A DNA stretch of 64,000 nt from Acinetobacter pittii ANC 4050 (lineage in GTDB: Bacteria; Pseudomonadota; Gammaproteobacteria; Pseudomonadales; Moraxellaceae), in assembly GCF_000399685.1 (NCBI RefSeq), contig NZ_KB976987.1, positions 2,247,954 through 2,311,953 on the forward strand, written 5' to 3'. Under the pieces are notes generated by a model, which was not told where the DNA came from, made no database searches, and worked only from the letters and a program-made list of their open reading frames with translations. The translations under genes and the position numbers were made by a program. How positions within the stretch are numbered: the first letter of the stretch is position 1; the number at the start of each line of letters is the position of its first letter. Positions 9,563-19,542 of the stretch are shown here, piece after piece.

Positions 9563-10545
9563 GCAATTTTTCCTTCTGCCACTAAAACAGCATTTAGGGC
9601 ATCTTCCATTTTGCTCTTACTATCAATAGAAAAAGCTTTTTCGATATTTGGTAAACGCTTTGCGAGATTACTCAATACTGTACCAGGACCACATTCAACA
9701 ATGTAATGTATGCCTTGGTTTTGTAAAAACTGCATCGTATCTGTCCATTGTACAGACTGGTACAATTGAGCAGTTAACGCCTGACGCAATTGAGCAACAT
9801 CGGTAGCTATTCCCGCGTTGACATTTTGTATTACAGGAATGGTAGGTAGCTCAATGGCAGTTTGTTCCAAAGCTTCTGCAAATTTCTCTGCAGCAGGTTT
9901 CATTAAAGAACAATGCGAAGGAACCGATACAGGTAAAGCAATTGCTTTAGCAGATTGTTCTTTTGCTAATGCCATAACTTGTTGTACAGATGCAGTACTA
10001 CCCGCAATTACAACTTGGCCTTGTGAATTATAGTTTGCAGCTTCGACAGAACCCTCACCTGACGCACTCACAGTTTGACAAAGCTCAACCACTTTTTCAT
10101 CAGCCAAACCAAGAATTGCAGCCATAGCCCCTTCCCCTTGAGGAACGGCACTTTGCATCAGTTTGCCACGCAAGTTAACTAATTTAACTGCATCTGCCAA
10201 GCTCATAGAGCCTGCAGCAACCAATGCACTGTATTCACCTAATGAATGTCCTGCAAGATACTTAGGGGCCAGACCACCTAAATCAAGCCATACACGCCAT
10301 AAAGCGATACTGGCAGTTAATAACACAGGTTGGGTATTTTCTGTTTGGTCGAGACCTTCACCACTTTGCGCAATATGCCACAGATCAAATCCAAGAGCAT
10401 CTGAAGCTTCCGCAAAGGTTTGCCCGACCCCACTAAACTGTTCAGCTAGTTCAGCAAGCATACCGACTTTTTGTGAACCTTGACCAGGAAACACAAACGC
10501 AGTTTTTGTGGCTAAAGCTACTTGTTCAAGACGTTTAGCAGACAT
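9559..10545 (-). CDS. fabD: Malonyl-CoA:ACP transacylase
   Basis: FabD moves malonate from CoA to ACP, making the elongation unit. The 328-residue protein has FPGQGSQ at 19-25, the nucleophile Ser101 in GHSLGEYSAL and the partner His211 in VPSHCSLM. About 14 residues precede the conserved part, slightly longer than usual, but the binding site AAGGA before ATG 10545 supports this start. In E. coli plsX and fabH lie between rpmF and fabD; here they are absent and an rpmF terminator intervenes. Confidence 0.96.
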   Translation of the reverse strand: MSAKRLEQVALATKTAFVFPGQGSQKVGMLAELAEQFSGVGQTFAEASDALGFDLWHIAQSGEGLDQTENTQPVLLTASIALWRVWLDLGGLAPKYLAGHSLGEYSALVAAGSMSLADAVKLVNLRGKLMQSAVPQGEGAMAAILGLADEKVVELCQTVSASGEGSVEAANYNSQGQVVIAGSTASVQQVMALAKEQSAKAIALPVSVPSHCSLMKPAAEKFAEALEQTAIELPTIPVIQNVNAGIATDVAQLRQALTAQLYQSVQWTDTMQFLQNQGIHYIVECGPGTVLSNLAKRLPNIEKAFSIDSKSKMEDALNAVLVAEGKIA

Positions 10546-10628
10546 AAGAAATCCTTTTTTGGGTTTTCACTCATTTCTGGAGCGGAAATTTAACATGTTA
10601 TTTATATATTTATAATTGCGAAAAACAA

Positions 10629-10660
10629 CAAAAAAAGGGAGCTTTCGCTCCCATTTTTTC
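10629..10660 (-). terminator. Terminator after rpmF
   Basis: The stem GGGAGC/GCTCCC with the loop TTTC is flanked by seven A residues on one side and a T tract on the other. Read on the minus strand it follows the rpmF stop by about 37 nt and separates rpmF from fabD. Confidence 0.8.
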
Positions 10661-10696
10661 TATACTTAAGCATCACGCTTAATGCATATCATGCAA

Positions 10697-10882
10697 TTAT
10701 TCAGCATCAGCTGCTTTAGCGAATAATTGACGACCACGGTAGAAACCGTCTTTAGTCACGTGGTGACGACGATGAGTTTCACCAGTTGCTTGGTCTACTG
10801 TTAATGCATTCTCGGTTAAAGCGTCATGTGAACGGCGCATGTCACGGCGAGAGCGACTTTTACGGTTTTGCTGAACGGCCAT
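10697..10882 (-). CDS. rpmF: 50S ribosomal protein L32
   Basis: The protein has 61 residues and is very basic, starting [20 protein letters not shown] as L32 proteins do. It lacks the zinc-binding cysteines found in some L32 forms. It lies 74 nt after yceD, the usual partner, and is closed by a terminator. Confidence 0.96.
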
Positions 10883-10956
10883 GATGGCTCCTTACAAAGA
10901 TCGAAAAAATGGATCAGAACAAATTCAGTTGTCTTATCTCACAATTATAACATAAA

Positions 10957-11517
10957 TTATGAGTTAAGTTTACCCTTCAAACCTGCCAAAACATCAAACG
11001 GGTTATCCCGTTTTTCTTCGACAACATTTTGAATGGTAGGCTGATGTTTATGTTCACAAGCATCATGCTTGGGAGATAAAGGCATCAACAATAACAGTTC
11101 ATCTTCTAGTAATGCGAGTAAGTTAATCGAGGCAGGCGTATCATAATCACCTTTCGTCGAAGACTCACTTTCACCTAAAACGATGAAATCAGCATCCTCA
11201 TCCAAGCGCTCTATCAGTGACTCATCATCCACTAATGCAATATGGAAGTCTAAGACAAGAGGCATTTCAACAGGTTCCAAACAACGTTGGCACTCCATTG
11301 GAACTTTCGTGTCCATATGACCGTCCATCCACACAATGCGATGATATGCATCTATTGATAGCTTACAGTCTATGTTGATCAATTGGTTATCAATTGATCC
11401 AACAGCTTCACGAGCGATACGAGCAAAGCGAGACAAGGGCAGTTGACCTGACCATGTAAAGCCTTGTTCAGCCCATTTAAACGGCTCAATCTGTGCCGGA
11501 AAGGTATTTGCTGACAT
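10957..11517 (-). CDS. yceD: YceD family (DUF177) protein, 23S rRNA accumulation
   Basis: The 186-residue protein has the DUF177 core with Cys76 and Cys79 in ECQRCLEPVE and a further cysteine near the C-terminus (KHDACEHKH). In E. coli and plants this family is needed for normal 23S rRNA levels. The pairing yceD-rpmF is widely conserved, so joint control of ribosome parts is likely. It is divergent from epmC. Confidence 0.9.
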   Translation of the reverse strand: MSANTFPAQIEPFKWAEQGFTWSGQLPLSRFARIAREAVGSIDNQLINIDCKLSIDAYHRIVWMDGHMDTKVPMECQRCLEPVEMPLVLDFHIALVDDESLIERLDEDADFIVLGESESSTKGDYDTPASINLLALLEDELLLLMPLSPKHDACEHKHQPTIQNVVEEKRDNPFDVLAGLKGKLNS

Positions 11518-11613
11518 AATTAAGGCGGCAATTCTACAAATTCATCGGTACTCTGTCAAAGATTAAGATACAATTTTGCACTTCTTTAGACAGAACTCGG
11601 GGTAAATTAAGCA

Positions 11614-12276
11614 ATGCACCTGTTGCAGCCGCAACCTGAAGTTAACACTTCATTACTCGTTTGCACCCATTCAACCCATCAGAACACGCTTGTACCTGAC
11701 CCAGTGCAACTCTCACCATGGTCAAGCTCAAAATCGGAGTCTGAGCAAGTTGATTGGCTTATTTTACACTTTAATCACTGGTTTTCCCACCATAATGTGA
11801 CATTAGTTCGTGGAGATTTTGAACCAGAATATTTCCCTGCAACAAATAAAGACCCTGCCAAGATTCAATTTGCTCATGGTTTCTTTAATAGTGCCTTACA
11901 TGAAATTAGTCATTGGTCTATTGCGGGTGAAAAGAGACGTCTATTACCAGATTTAGGATATTGGTATGCACCTGATGGTCGTACCCAAGAACAGCAAAGT
12001 TTATTTGAACAAGTAGAAATTAAGCCTCAAGCAATTGAATGGTTATTTGCACAATCTTTTGGCAGAAAATTTAGAGTATCTCTCGATAACCTGACAGGTG
12101 ATAGCGGAGATGGCAAACTATTTAAAGATAATGTCTATGCTCAAGTGCAACGTTACTTTTCGGGTGAAGCCAAGCTACCCCGTGATGCAGCAGCATTTAT
12201 TAGTTTTATTTGCCAATGTACACGTTCAGGTACACCTTTACAATTAAATGAATTTAAACGTGAACTCCTTGATTAA
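11614..12276 (+). CDS. epmC: Elongation factor P hydroxylase
   Basis: EpmC (YfcM) hydroxylates the modified lysine of elongation factor P. The 220-residue protein matches E. coli EpmC along its length: FAHGF, the metal motif HEISH (His96, His100), GYWYAPDGR, and VEIKPQALEWLF-like EIKPQAIEWLF. An N-terminal stretch of about 45 residues rich in Ser, Thr and Pro has no E. coli counterpart. The partners EpmA and EpmB are not in this window. Confidence 0.9.
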   Translation: MHLLQPQPEVNTSLLVCTHSTHQNTLVPDPVQLSPWSSSKSESEQVDWLILHFNHWFSHHNVTLVRGDFEPEYFPATNKDPAKIQFAHGFFNSALHEISHWSIAGEKRRLLPDLGYWYAPDGRTQEQQSLFEQVEIKPQAIEWLFAQSFGRKFRVSLDNLTGDSGDGKLFKDNVYAQVQRYFSGEAKLPRDAAAFISFICQCTRSGTPLQLNEFKRELLD

Positions 12277-12366
12277 TTGACAAAAAAACTACGTTAATTG
12301 CTTGCCTAGGATATTTAAAAAGCCTAATAATTATTTTTAACACTGGCGTGATGGAGTCTCTAAAAT

Positions 12367-12984
12367 ATGATGCATTTACATGTACATCCTGAAAATCCAC
12401 AGCAACGCCTCATTTCCCAAGCGGTTGAACGTATCCGAGCAGGAGATGTTGTGGTCTACCCTACCGATGCAGCCTATGCAATTGGGTGTCAAATCGGTAA
12501 TAAAAGTGCCATGGAACGTATTGCACAGATACGTGGTTTAGGACCTAAGCATCAATATGCCATTATGTGCTGCGACTTATCAGATATTGCAACTTATGCA
12601 AAAGTTGATAATGCGACATACCGTTTATTGAAAGCGAATACACCAGCGATTACTACGTTCATTTTACCTGCAACAAGTGAAGTTCCTCGTAGATTGATGC
12701 ATCCTAAAAAGAAAACGATTGGTTTACGTATTCCAAGTAATCCGATTTGTCAGGCATTATTGCAAGAACTTGGTGAACCGCTACTTACCAGTACATTAAT
12801 TTTACCGGGCCAAGAAGACCCTCTAGATGACCCTTACGATATTGAAAATCAGCTAGATAAACGAATTGATGTATTTATTGACGGTGGTTTTGGTACCTTA
12901 ACAAGTACAAGTATTGTCGATTTATCGGGTGAACATCCTGAGATTATCCGTCGTGGTGTTGGCGATGTAAGTGCTTTTGAATAA
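12367..12984 (+). CDS. yciO: YciO-like Sua5/YciO/YrdC family protein
   Basis: The 205-residue protein closely follows E. coli YciO: HPENPQQRLISQAVE, VVYPTDAAYAIGC, then KTIGLRIPSNPI and a final GVGDVSAFE. The fold is that of threonylcarbamoyl-AMP synthases (TsaC/Sua5), but YciO itself is not the main tRNA-modifying enzyme in E. coli and its role is unclear. It precedes scpA-scpB-rluB, close to the E. coli order in which yciO lies by rluB. ATG 12367 and 12370 are both possible starts. Confidence 0.88.
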   Translation: MMHLHVHPENPQQRLISQAVERIRAGDVVVYPTDAAYAIGCQIGNKSAMERIAQIRGLGPKHQYAIMCCDLSDIATYAKVDNATYRLLKANTPAITTFILPATSEVPRRLMHPKKKTIGLRIPSNPICQALLQELGEPLLTSTLILPGQEDPLDDPYDIENQLDKRIDVFIDGGFGTLTSTSIVDLSGEHPEIIRRGVGDVSAFE

Positions 12985-13208
12985 GCACTTACATTTTTTA
13001 CCAATAGTTTAAAAAAATATATTATCACTCAAAAAAATACTCTTTATTTATTTTGGATTTTTTTTACACTTTAGTCGTTAAGTAATTTATTAAAAGACAT
13101 AATTCATTTAGAATGATTTTCACTATCTGCTGTTCTTCTACTTACAGCTGTCTTTGACTTGAATAACAAGTCTCATGCTTTTGAAAATTCGCGTGGCTTA
13201 TAATCGTA

Positions 13209-14000
13209 ATGAATCAATCACTTCATCAATCCATGGAAGACGCTCCACACATCCGTGTTTTAGATGAGTGGCATGACAAGATTCCTGAAGATCTCTATAT
13301 ACCTCCAGCTGCATTTGAGATTTTGCTCGAGCACTTTGAAGGTCCACTAGATTTTTTAATCTATCTGATTCAAAAAAACGGTTTCGATTTAATCCAACTC
13401 GATATTGCACCTATTGCGACTCAATATTTAGCCTATATGGATAGTATGAAGTCTTTAAATATCGAATTAACCGCAGATTATATGGTGATGGCTGCTCTAT
13501 TAGCTGACCTAAAATCTCGCCTGCTTTTACCGAAACCTACAATTATAAGCATTGAAAAAGACCCTAAGCAGGAACTTATTGATCGTCTTGAAACTTATCT
13601 GCGTATTAAGCAAGCAGCTGAGCGTTTGGGACAAATGCCAATTCTCGAGCGTGACACGTTTAATGCCAATGTAAGTTTAGGTCATATCGCTCCTATTTAT
13701 GAAGGCTACGATATTTCAGCGCTACATGATGCTCTGTTCTGTGTCTTTAATCGCCCAGAACCTGTTACACATGTCATTGCTCAAGAACCTGTTTTACTAG
13801 AAGAACGTATTGCATATATTGAAGAGAAATTAGAGTCTGGTGACGTGTTAAGTTTTAAAGAATTACTCAATCCCCAGCAAGGTCGTATGGGAATGGTTGT
13901 TACATTTATGGCGGTTTTAGAATTAACCCGCCAACAGAAAATTAAAATTATTGCCACTGGTATTGAAGCTCCCCTAGCAATTCAAGGGTCTTCACTATGA
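13209..14000 (+). CDS. scpA: Segregation and condensation protein A
   Basis: ScpA is the kleisin subunit that bridges the two heads of the SMC dimer in the bacterial condensin. The 263-residue protein has the N-terminal motif FEGPLDFLIYLIQKNGFDL (about 43-61), a helical middle, and a C-terminal winged-helix part (VTFMAVLELTRQQKIKI). It overlaps scpB by 4 nt. Its partner SMC is encoded at 28.4-31.8 kb. No clear ribosome binding site precedes ATG 13209; ATG 13233 is an alternative. Confidence 0.93.
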   Translation: MNQSLHQSMEDAPHIRVLDEWHDKIPEDLYIPPAAFEILLEHFEGPLDFLIYLIQKNGFDLIQLDIAPIATQYLAYMDSMKSLNIELTADYMVMAALLADLKSRLLLPKPTIISIEKDPKQELIDRLETYLRIKQAAERLGQMPILERDTFNANVSLGHIAPIYEGYDISALHDALFCVFNRPEPVTHVIAQEPVLLEERIAYIEEKLESGDVLSFKELLNPQQGRMGMVVTFMAVLELTRQQKIKIIATGIEAPLAIQGSSL

Positions 14001-14593
14001 GTAGTTTTGAACAAAATAATAATGATTTGTCATTAGCTGACATTCATCACGAAGTTTTATTACAACTTGAAGCAATTATTTTTGCCAGTGACGCGCCGGT
14101 TTCAATTGCCCGCTTAAAAGAAGCATTTAATAATCAGTATAATAAACAACAGCTTCGTCAGCTTTTACAACAGCTCGCGTTATTACAGCATGGCCGCTCT
14201 ATTGAGCTGATTGAAACAGCGCAAGGGTTTCGCTTTCAGGTAAGATCTAAATATCGTAGTATTATTGCGCAAATTTGGCCAGAGCGACCAACAAAACTGT
14301 CGCCTTCATTACTAGAAACCCTGGCTGTCATTGCTTATCATCAACCGGTTACCCGAGCTGATATTGAACAAATTCGTGGTGTATCTAATAATAGTCAGAT
14401 TCTTAGAACACTATTTGACTGGAACTGGATTAAAGAAGCCGGTTTTAGAGATTTACCCGGAAGACCTGCGTTGCTAATTACAACGCCTCAGTTTCTGAAT
14501 GCTTTTGGTCTAGCTTCTCTAGGCCAATTGCCTCCCCTACAGAACGCCAAGGAAGCCTTTATGGCTCTCGATGCAAATGCACCGAAATCATAA
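13997..14593 (+). CDS. scpB: Segregation and condensation protein B
   Basis: ScpB dimerises and binds ScpA within the SMC condensin. The 198-residue protein has two winged-helix domains, with the conserved LLETLAVIAYHQPVTRADIE and IRGVSNNSQILRTL stretches in the second. It overlaps scpA by 4 nt and is followed after 41 nt by rluB, as in many bacteria. Confidence 0.94.
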   Translation: MSSFEQNNNDLSLADIHHEVLLQLEAIIFASDAPVSIARLKEAFNNQYNKQQLRQLLQQLALLQHGRSIELIETAQGFRFQVRSKYRSIIAQIWPERPTKLSPSLLETLAVIAYHQPVTRADIEQIRGVSNNSQILRTLFDWNWIKEAGFRDLPGRPALLITTPQFLNAFGLASLGQLPPLQNAKEAFMALDANAPKS

Positions 14594-14634
14594 AGAGGTG
14601 GACTGTTGATCATTATGTCTAAGGTTGTGCTGTC

Positions 14635-15558
14635 ATGAGTGAAAAATTGCAAAAAGTATTAGCGCGAATCGGATTAGGTTCCCGCCGATATATGGAAGAG
14701 GTTATTGCCGCAGGACGCGTGAGTGTAAACGGTCGTGTTGCCCAAGTGGGTGAGCGCATTGAACCAGGCGATGAATTACGCATTGATGGCCGTAAAGTTC
14801 AGTTTCAGATTGAAGACGAAATTCGTCGTCGTGTACTGATTTATTATAAGCCTGAGGGTGAAATCTGTTCACGTAATGACCCTGAAAAACGTCCAACCGT
14901 ATTTGATCATTTACCGCAAATTGCGAATGACCGTTGGGTAATGGTAGGCCGCCTAGATATTAACAGTACTGGTTTATTACTTTTCACGAATGATGGTGAA
15001 CTTGCTAACCGCTTAATGCACCCATCTAATGAAATTGAACGTGAATACGCAGTGCGAGTAATGGGTGAAGTAACACCAAAACTACGCCAAAACATGGTTA
15101 ACGGAGTAGAGCTTGAAGATGGTCCAGCCAAATTCGAATCATTCTCTGAAATTGGTGGTGAAGGTATTAACCGCTGGTATCAAGTGGTAGTGAAAGAAGG
15201 CCGTAACCGCGAAGTACGTCGTATTTTCGAATCGCAAGATCTTAAAGTAAGCCGTTTATTACGTACACGCTACGGTACCGTTATTTTACCACGCGAATTA
15301 CGTACTGGCCGTTGGATGGAACTCGACAAAACTGACATCGACAACTTAGCAAAATCAGTTGAGTTAAAACCACGTCAAGGTACAGGTTTATTTGGTATGG
15401 CAAAACGCCGTACTGATCGTATGACTGAAAAACCAATGGCAGCACGTCGTGGCGGTTACTTACGCCAACAACGTCGCGATGATGAAAAAGAAGCTCCTGT
15501 TAACACGGGCAACCAACGTAAAGCGACTGGTTTTAACCGTGGTTCAAAGAAATTCTAA
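14635..15558 (+). CDS. rluB: 23S rRNA pseudouridine-2605 synthase
   Basis: RluB converts one uridine of 23S rRNA to pseudouridine. The 307-residue protein has an N-terminal S4 RNA-binding domain (about 3-60: LQKVLARIGLGSRRYMEE) and the RsuA-family catalytic motif GRLDINSTGLLLFTNDGEL with Asp108. The C-terminal 50 residues are basic and low in complexity, rich in Arg, Lys and Gly, and probably bind RNA. RluB rather than RluE/RluF is chosen from the S4 domain and the scpB neighbour. Confidence 0.9.
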   Translation: MSEKLQKVLARIGLGSRRYMEEVIAAGRVSVNGRVAQVGERIEPGDELRIDGRKVQFQIEDEIRRRVLIYYKPEGEICSRNDPEKRPTVFDHLPQIANDRWVMVGRLDINSTGLLLFTNDGELANRLMHPSNEIEREYAVRVMGEVTPKLRQNMVNGVELEDGPAKFESFSEIGGEGINRWYQVVVKEGRNREVRRIFESQDLKVSRLLRTRYGTVILPRELRTGRWMELDKTDIDNLAKSVELKPRQGTGLFGMAKRRTDRMTEKPMAARRGGYLRQQRRDDEKEAPVNTGNQRKATGFNRGSKKF

Positions 15559-15571
15559 ACATTCATAAGAT

Positions 15572-15605
15572 GCAAAAAAACCGCTCAAATTTGAGCGGTT
15601 TTTTA
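15572..15605. terminator. Bidirectional terminator between rluB and bioD
   Basis: The 14-bp palindrome-like stem with AACCGCTCAAA / TTTGAGCGGTT is flanked by A and T tracts, serving both convergent genes. Confidence 0.9.
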
Positions 15606-15618
15606 TAGCCTGTTGAAC

Positions 15619-16263
15619 TTAATTCATTTTTGCCAGTTCGATCCATTCAGCTTCAGGAAAATGAACAGCTAAATAATCTTTCAAATAATTTGAAGTATCT
15701 TGAGAAATTAATGGATCTTTTGATTCATCTTTTAGGTTATAAACCAAAGCCTTTAATTTCAGTCCACGAGTTTTAAGTGCTTCAAGACTAAGTAAAGTAT
15801 GGTTAATACTTCCCAAACGCCCTGAGGTTACTAAAATAACCGGAAACTGGTGCTGAGCGACATAATCAATGGTCAGCAGACTGGTGGTTAATGGCACCAT
15901 TAAGCCTCCTGCACCTTCTAACAATACGATTTCAAAACGCTCTGCTAATGTTTGGGTCGCATTTTCAATTTTTTGAAAATCAATTTCTCTGTTATCAAGA
16001 CGTGTTGCTAAATGAGGTGAAGCTGGGTAACTAAAGATTTCAGGCATAGTGAGCTTGTCATGATCTTCTTGAAACCAGCCTTGTCCCATAATTTCACGGT
16101 GCTTTTCGATATCTTCAGAAATATCAGCATTACCTGTCTGAATGAGTTTTTGGGTAATCACTTTTTTACCCTGCTCAGTCCATAATTTTGCTAAAAATCC
16201 TGTTGCGTAAGTTTTACCAATTTCGGTATCAATCCCGCTCACAAAATAGATCTGGCCACTCAT
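15619..16263 (-). CDS. bioD: Dethiobiotin synthase
   Basis: BioD closes the ureido ring of dethiobiotin from diaminopelargonate, CO2 and ATP. The 214-residue protein has the P-loop [12 protein letters not shown] at 11-22 and the [10 protein letters not shown] motif. It is the last gene of bioH-A-F-C-D, directly abutting the bioC stop. BioB, the last enzyme, is not in this window. Confidence 0.95.
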   Translation of the reverse strand: MSGQIYFVSGIDTEIGKTYATGFLAKLWTEQGKKVITQKLIQTGNADISEDIEKHREIMGQGWFQEDHDKLTMPEIFSYPASPHLATRLDNREIDFQKIENATQTLAERFEIVLLEGAGGLMVPLTTSLLTIDYVAQHQFPVILVTSGRLGSINHTLLSLEALKTRGLKLKALVYNLKDESKDPLISQDTSNYLKDYLAVHFPEAEWIELAKMN

Positions 16264-17013
16264 TTACTTCACTCTCCGGGCAATACAATAAATCGGATGA
16301 TATGTTAGGGAATATCCTTCGGCATGCTTAAACCGATCATAATCTTGATAAAACTGTTGTAACGTTTGCTTAGTCCAACGATGTTGAGCAGTTGCCGTTA
16401 CCCCAGTTGCCTTTAAATGCTGCAACACAGCCTTAGGCGAATCAAAATACAGTTGAGTTTCCGACTCTGACAAATGCAAAATCTCAAAACCAGCCTGAGT
16501 TAAGGCTCTATTCCAATTTTCAACTGACCAATAACTTAAGCCTTGTCCTGTTAGCTCTTTAATCTCTAATAAGTTTTTAGAGCCAAATGTTGAAAAGCAT
16601 AACCAACCTTGATCGACTAAAGCCTCATCACAACGTTCGAGCAAGCGCGGTAAATCTTGCATCCACTGTAAAGCTGAACCTGAAACAATCATATCGAGCT
16701 GCTGAGGAAAATCTAACGCCTCAACATCTCCAATCAACCATTTCAAACTTTCGTGAGAATTAAAGTGCTGCTGCACATCTGCATACAGATCATTCAAAAT
16801 TAATTCTTCGATTTGAAAAGATGCAGTAATAAGACGAGTTAAATTGCCAGAACCACAACCAATTTCAAAAACACGTGGTATTGTCCTTGGGCAAAACTGC
16901 TGAAGTAACCGTGTTAAATTTTGGCAAATTTGTTTTTGAACAATTGCTTGTTCTGAATAGCTTTGCCCTGCTTTAGCAAAACGCTGGGCAACCAAGTCTT
17001 TATTCAAACTCAC
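16264..17013 (-). CDS. bioC: Malonyl-ACP O-methyltransferase
   Basis: BioC methylates malonyl-ACP so that it can be elongated by the fatty acid enzymes to pimeloyl-ACP methyl ester. The 249-residue protein has the SAM-binding motif [11 protein letters not shown] (about 49-59) and the BioC-type [11 protein letters not shown] stretch. It overlaps bioF by 4 nt and is followed directly by bioD. BioH in the same operon removes the methyl group later. Confidence 0.92.
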   Translation of the reverse strand: MSLNKDLVAQRFAKAGQSYSEQAIVQKQICQNLTRLLQQFCPRTIPRVFEIGCGSGNLTRLITASFQIEELILNDLYADVQQHFNSHESLKWLIGDVEALDFPQQLDMIVSGSALQWMQDLPRLLERCDEALVDQGWLCFSTFGSKNLLEIKELTGQGLSYWSVENWNRALTQAGFEILHLSESETQLYFDSPKAVLQHLKATGVTATAQHRWTKQTLQQFYQDYDRFKHAEGYSLTYHPIYCIARRVK

Positions 17014-18167
17014 AGAAAACTCACCAATTCTTCAAGTTCATGTTGCTGCACCATTGACGTTAAAGAAATACGCAAACGCGAACTGTTTTTAGGTACTGTG
17101 GGTGGACGTACAGGCATAGCATAAAAACCACTTTCCTGAACTTGCTTCGCTTTATCGATAGCAGCCTGACTTTCTCCAACAATGACAGGAATAATATGGC
17201 TGATCGATGGGCTTACATAACCCTTTTGCACGACAGCTTGTTGAAGATATTGGCTAATGCTTTTTAAATGTTCACGCTGAGATTGAGCGACTAATACTTT
17301 TTGAAAAATAAAGTTTGCCCATGCCATCACAATCGGGGACTGTGCAGTACTAAAAATAAGTGGGCGCATTTTATTAATGAGATAATCTTTAATAATTGGA
17401 TCGCAAATAATGTAACCACCAACTGCTGCCAATGCTTTACCTAATGTACCAACTAAAAAATCAATTTCTTGAATGACATTGTATTGTTCAGCACACCCTA
17501 ATCCTTGCTGACCACGCACACCGATTGAATGTGCTTCATCGACATACAACATGGTTTTAGCAAAACGTTTTTTGAGCTGGACTAAAGCGGCTAAATCCGT
17601 TTCATCCCCATCCATACTAAAAATACTTTCTGTGACCACAATGATACGTTCAATCTTTTCATCATCATGATATTTTTGGAGAAGTTGTTCCAAATGCTGT
17701 AAATCATTATGTCGATAACGTACATATTGGGCACCAGACAAACGTATACCGTCAATCATGCTTGCATGGACTAACTTATCTGCCAAGATTAAAGTTTTGC
17801 TATCAGCAACTGCAGGCAAAATACCAAGATTCATATGATAGCCACTATTAAATAATAGGGCCGCCCGATCACCAAATGCTTTACTTAGGCTATTTTCTAA
17901 CTGTTCATATTCTTCAAAATTACCCGTTAATAAGCGTGAAGATGAAGAACTAAAATAGCTTCGTTCTAATGGATAGCTATCTAGAAACTCTTGACGAAGA
18001 TTAATATCAGCTGCCAACCCAAGATAGTCATTTGAAGCCAAGTTAAGCATCGTTTTATTTTGAATCGTAATAAAACGGTCATGCTGCACATTTTGAGTAA
18101 AATGTCTAAAGTTACCTTGTTGTTTTAACTCCTCTAACTCGGCAGCAAAATGATTGAGCAATGACAT
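17010..18167 (-). CDS. bioF: 8-amino-7-oxononanoate synthase
   Basis: BioF joins pimeloyl-ACP and L-alanine using pyridoxal phosphate. In the 385-residue protein the PLP lysine is Lys244 (GTLGKALA) and the cofactor aspartate is in VDEAHSIG (209-216). I start at ATG 18167, one nt after the bioA stop (TAAGATG), with the binding site GGGAG 8 nt upstream. The frame is open to 18203, but that would add 12 Arg-rich residues absent from the family. Confidence 0.95.
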   Translation of the reverse strand: MSLLNHFAAELEELKQQGNFRHFTQNVQHDRFITIQNKTMLNLASNDYLGLAADINLRQEFLDSYPLERSYFSSSSSRLLTGNFEEYEQLENSLSKAFGDRAALLFNSGYHMNLGILPAVADSKTLILADKLVHASMIDGIRLSGAQYVRYRHNDLQHLEQLLQKYHDDEKIERIIVVTESIFSMDGDETDLAALVQLKKRFAKTMLYVDEAHSIGVRGQQGLGCAEQYNVIQEIDFLVGTLGKALAAVGGYIICDPIIKDYLINKMRPLIFSTAQSPIVMAWANFIFQKVLVAQSQREHLKSISQYLQQAVVQKGYVSPSISHIIPVIVGESQAAIDKAKQVQESGFYAMPVRPPTVPKNSSRLRISLTSMVQQHELEELVSFL

Positions 18168-18168
18168 C

Positions 18169-19449
18169 TTAATACGCTCCCTGCATCGTTTGAACAACCT
18201 CAACTAATTGTTCAAGCAAATCATTTAACTCTTGATGAGTGATGACATACGGTGGCATCACATAAACCAATTTTCCAAAAGGACGAATCCAGATTCCGCG
18301 GTCTACAAATTGTTGCTGCAAAGTCTTCATATCAACATTAAAGGTGAGTTCTACTACACCAATTGCACCGAGCACCCGTACATCGGCAACATAATCAAGC
18401 TGACTTAAAGGGGTTAAATATTGGCTAAGCTGTTGCTCAATTCGCTCAATATTGGCCTGCCAATCTTGTTCAATTAACAATTGCGTACTTTTTAAAGCGA
18501 CCGCGCAAGCAAGTGGATTGGCCATAAAAGTTGGGCCGTGCATAAATACCCCAGCCTCACCGCGACTAATAGTTTCTGCAACATGCTTTGTGGTTAAGGT
18601 AGCAGATAAGGTCATATAGCCGCCTGTTAGGCCTTTACCTATACACATAATGTCTGGCTCAACTTGGGCATGCTCCCACGCAAAGAGCTTACCAGTACGG
18701 CCAAAACCAGTGGCAATTTCATCGAAAATTAAAAGCAGGTTATATTTTTCACAAAACACTTTAGCCTGACGTAAATATTCAGGATGATAAAAACGCATGC
18801 CCCCTGCACCCTGTACAATTGGCTCAATAATCAGTGCAGCAAGATTTTCATGATTTTGCTGAATAGCTTGTTCTAGCTCAGCAATATCTTCTTGGTTCCA
18901 TTCTTCATGAAATTTGGTTTGCGGTGCTGCTACAAAAAGGCGATTTGGTAAACTTGTACCAAAAATCTGATGCATGCCTGTTACTGGATCACAAACAGAC
19001 ATCGCATTCCATGTATCACCGTGATAACCAGAACGTGTGGTAATAAAATTTGTTTTTTGTGGTTGGCCTTGTGCTGTCCAGAATTGCACAGCCATTTTCA
19101 AAGCAACTTCAACGGCAACCGACCCCGAATCTGCATAAAAAATTTTGTCGAGGCTTGGTGGCGTAATTTTTAAAAGAATTTTACCAAGTTCAATGGCAGG
19201 GTCATGGGTTAACCCACCGAACATAATATGTGACATGTTTTGTAATTGATCTGTCACTGCCTGATTGAGTTCAGGGTGGTTATAGCCGTGAATTGCACAC
19301 CACCAAGATGACATACCATCAATTAAAGTCTTACCATCGTCGAGTTCAATCGTTGCCCCATAGGCACGTTTAACTTTAAAGGTCGGTAAAGGTTGGGTCA
19401 TTGAAGTATAAGGATGCCAAATATGTTCCAAATCAAAATTATCGGTCAT
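18169..19449 (-). CDS. bioA: Adenosylmethionine-8-amino-7-oxononanoate aminotransferase
   Basis: BioA transfers an amino group from SAM to form 7,8-diaminopelargonate. The 426-residue PLP aminotransferase has the BioA signature [14 protein letters not shown], the PLP aspartate Asp243 ([12 protein letters not shown]) and Lys272 (GKGLTGGYM). I start at ATG 19449 ([16 protein letters not shown]), with AAAGGG 8 nt upstream. The frame is open to 19491 but those extra residues match nothing in the family. Confidence 0.96.
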   Translation of the reverse strand: MTDNFDLEHIWHPYTSMTQPLPTFKVKRAYGATIELDDGKTLIDGMSSWWCAIHGYNHPELNQAVTDQLQNMSHIMFGGLTHDPAIELGKILLKITPPSLDKIFYADSGSVAVEVALKMAVQFWTAQGQPQKTNFITTRSGYHGDTWNAMSVCDPVTGMHQIFGTSLPNRLFVAAPQTKFHEEWNQEDIAELEQAIQQNHENLAALIIEPIVQGAGGMRFYHPEYLRQAKVFCEKYNLLLIFDEIATGFGRTGKLFAWEHAQVEPDIMCIGKGLTGGYMTLSATLTTKHVAETISRGEAGVFMHGPTFMANPLACAVALKSTQLLIEQDWQANIERIEQQLSQYLTPLSQLDYVADVRVLGAIGVVELTFNVDMKTLQQQFVDRGIWIRPFGKLVYVMPPYVITHQELNDLLEQLVEVVQTMQGAY

Positions 19450-19542
19450 CCTATTTACCCTTTTACAGCAATTAAATCTCTCATTTAGCACATGTTAAAC
19501 CTGTTAAGAATGAAAGAAAATTGCGAGATCAATCAAAGCTTA

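Noticed and set aside
13199..13204. TATAAT just before the scpA start as its promoter
   Set aside because: It would start the transcript at or after the scpA ATG, and no -35 box fits. It is kept only as a possible sign that the start is at 13233.
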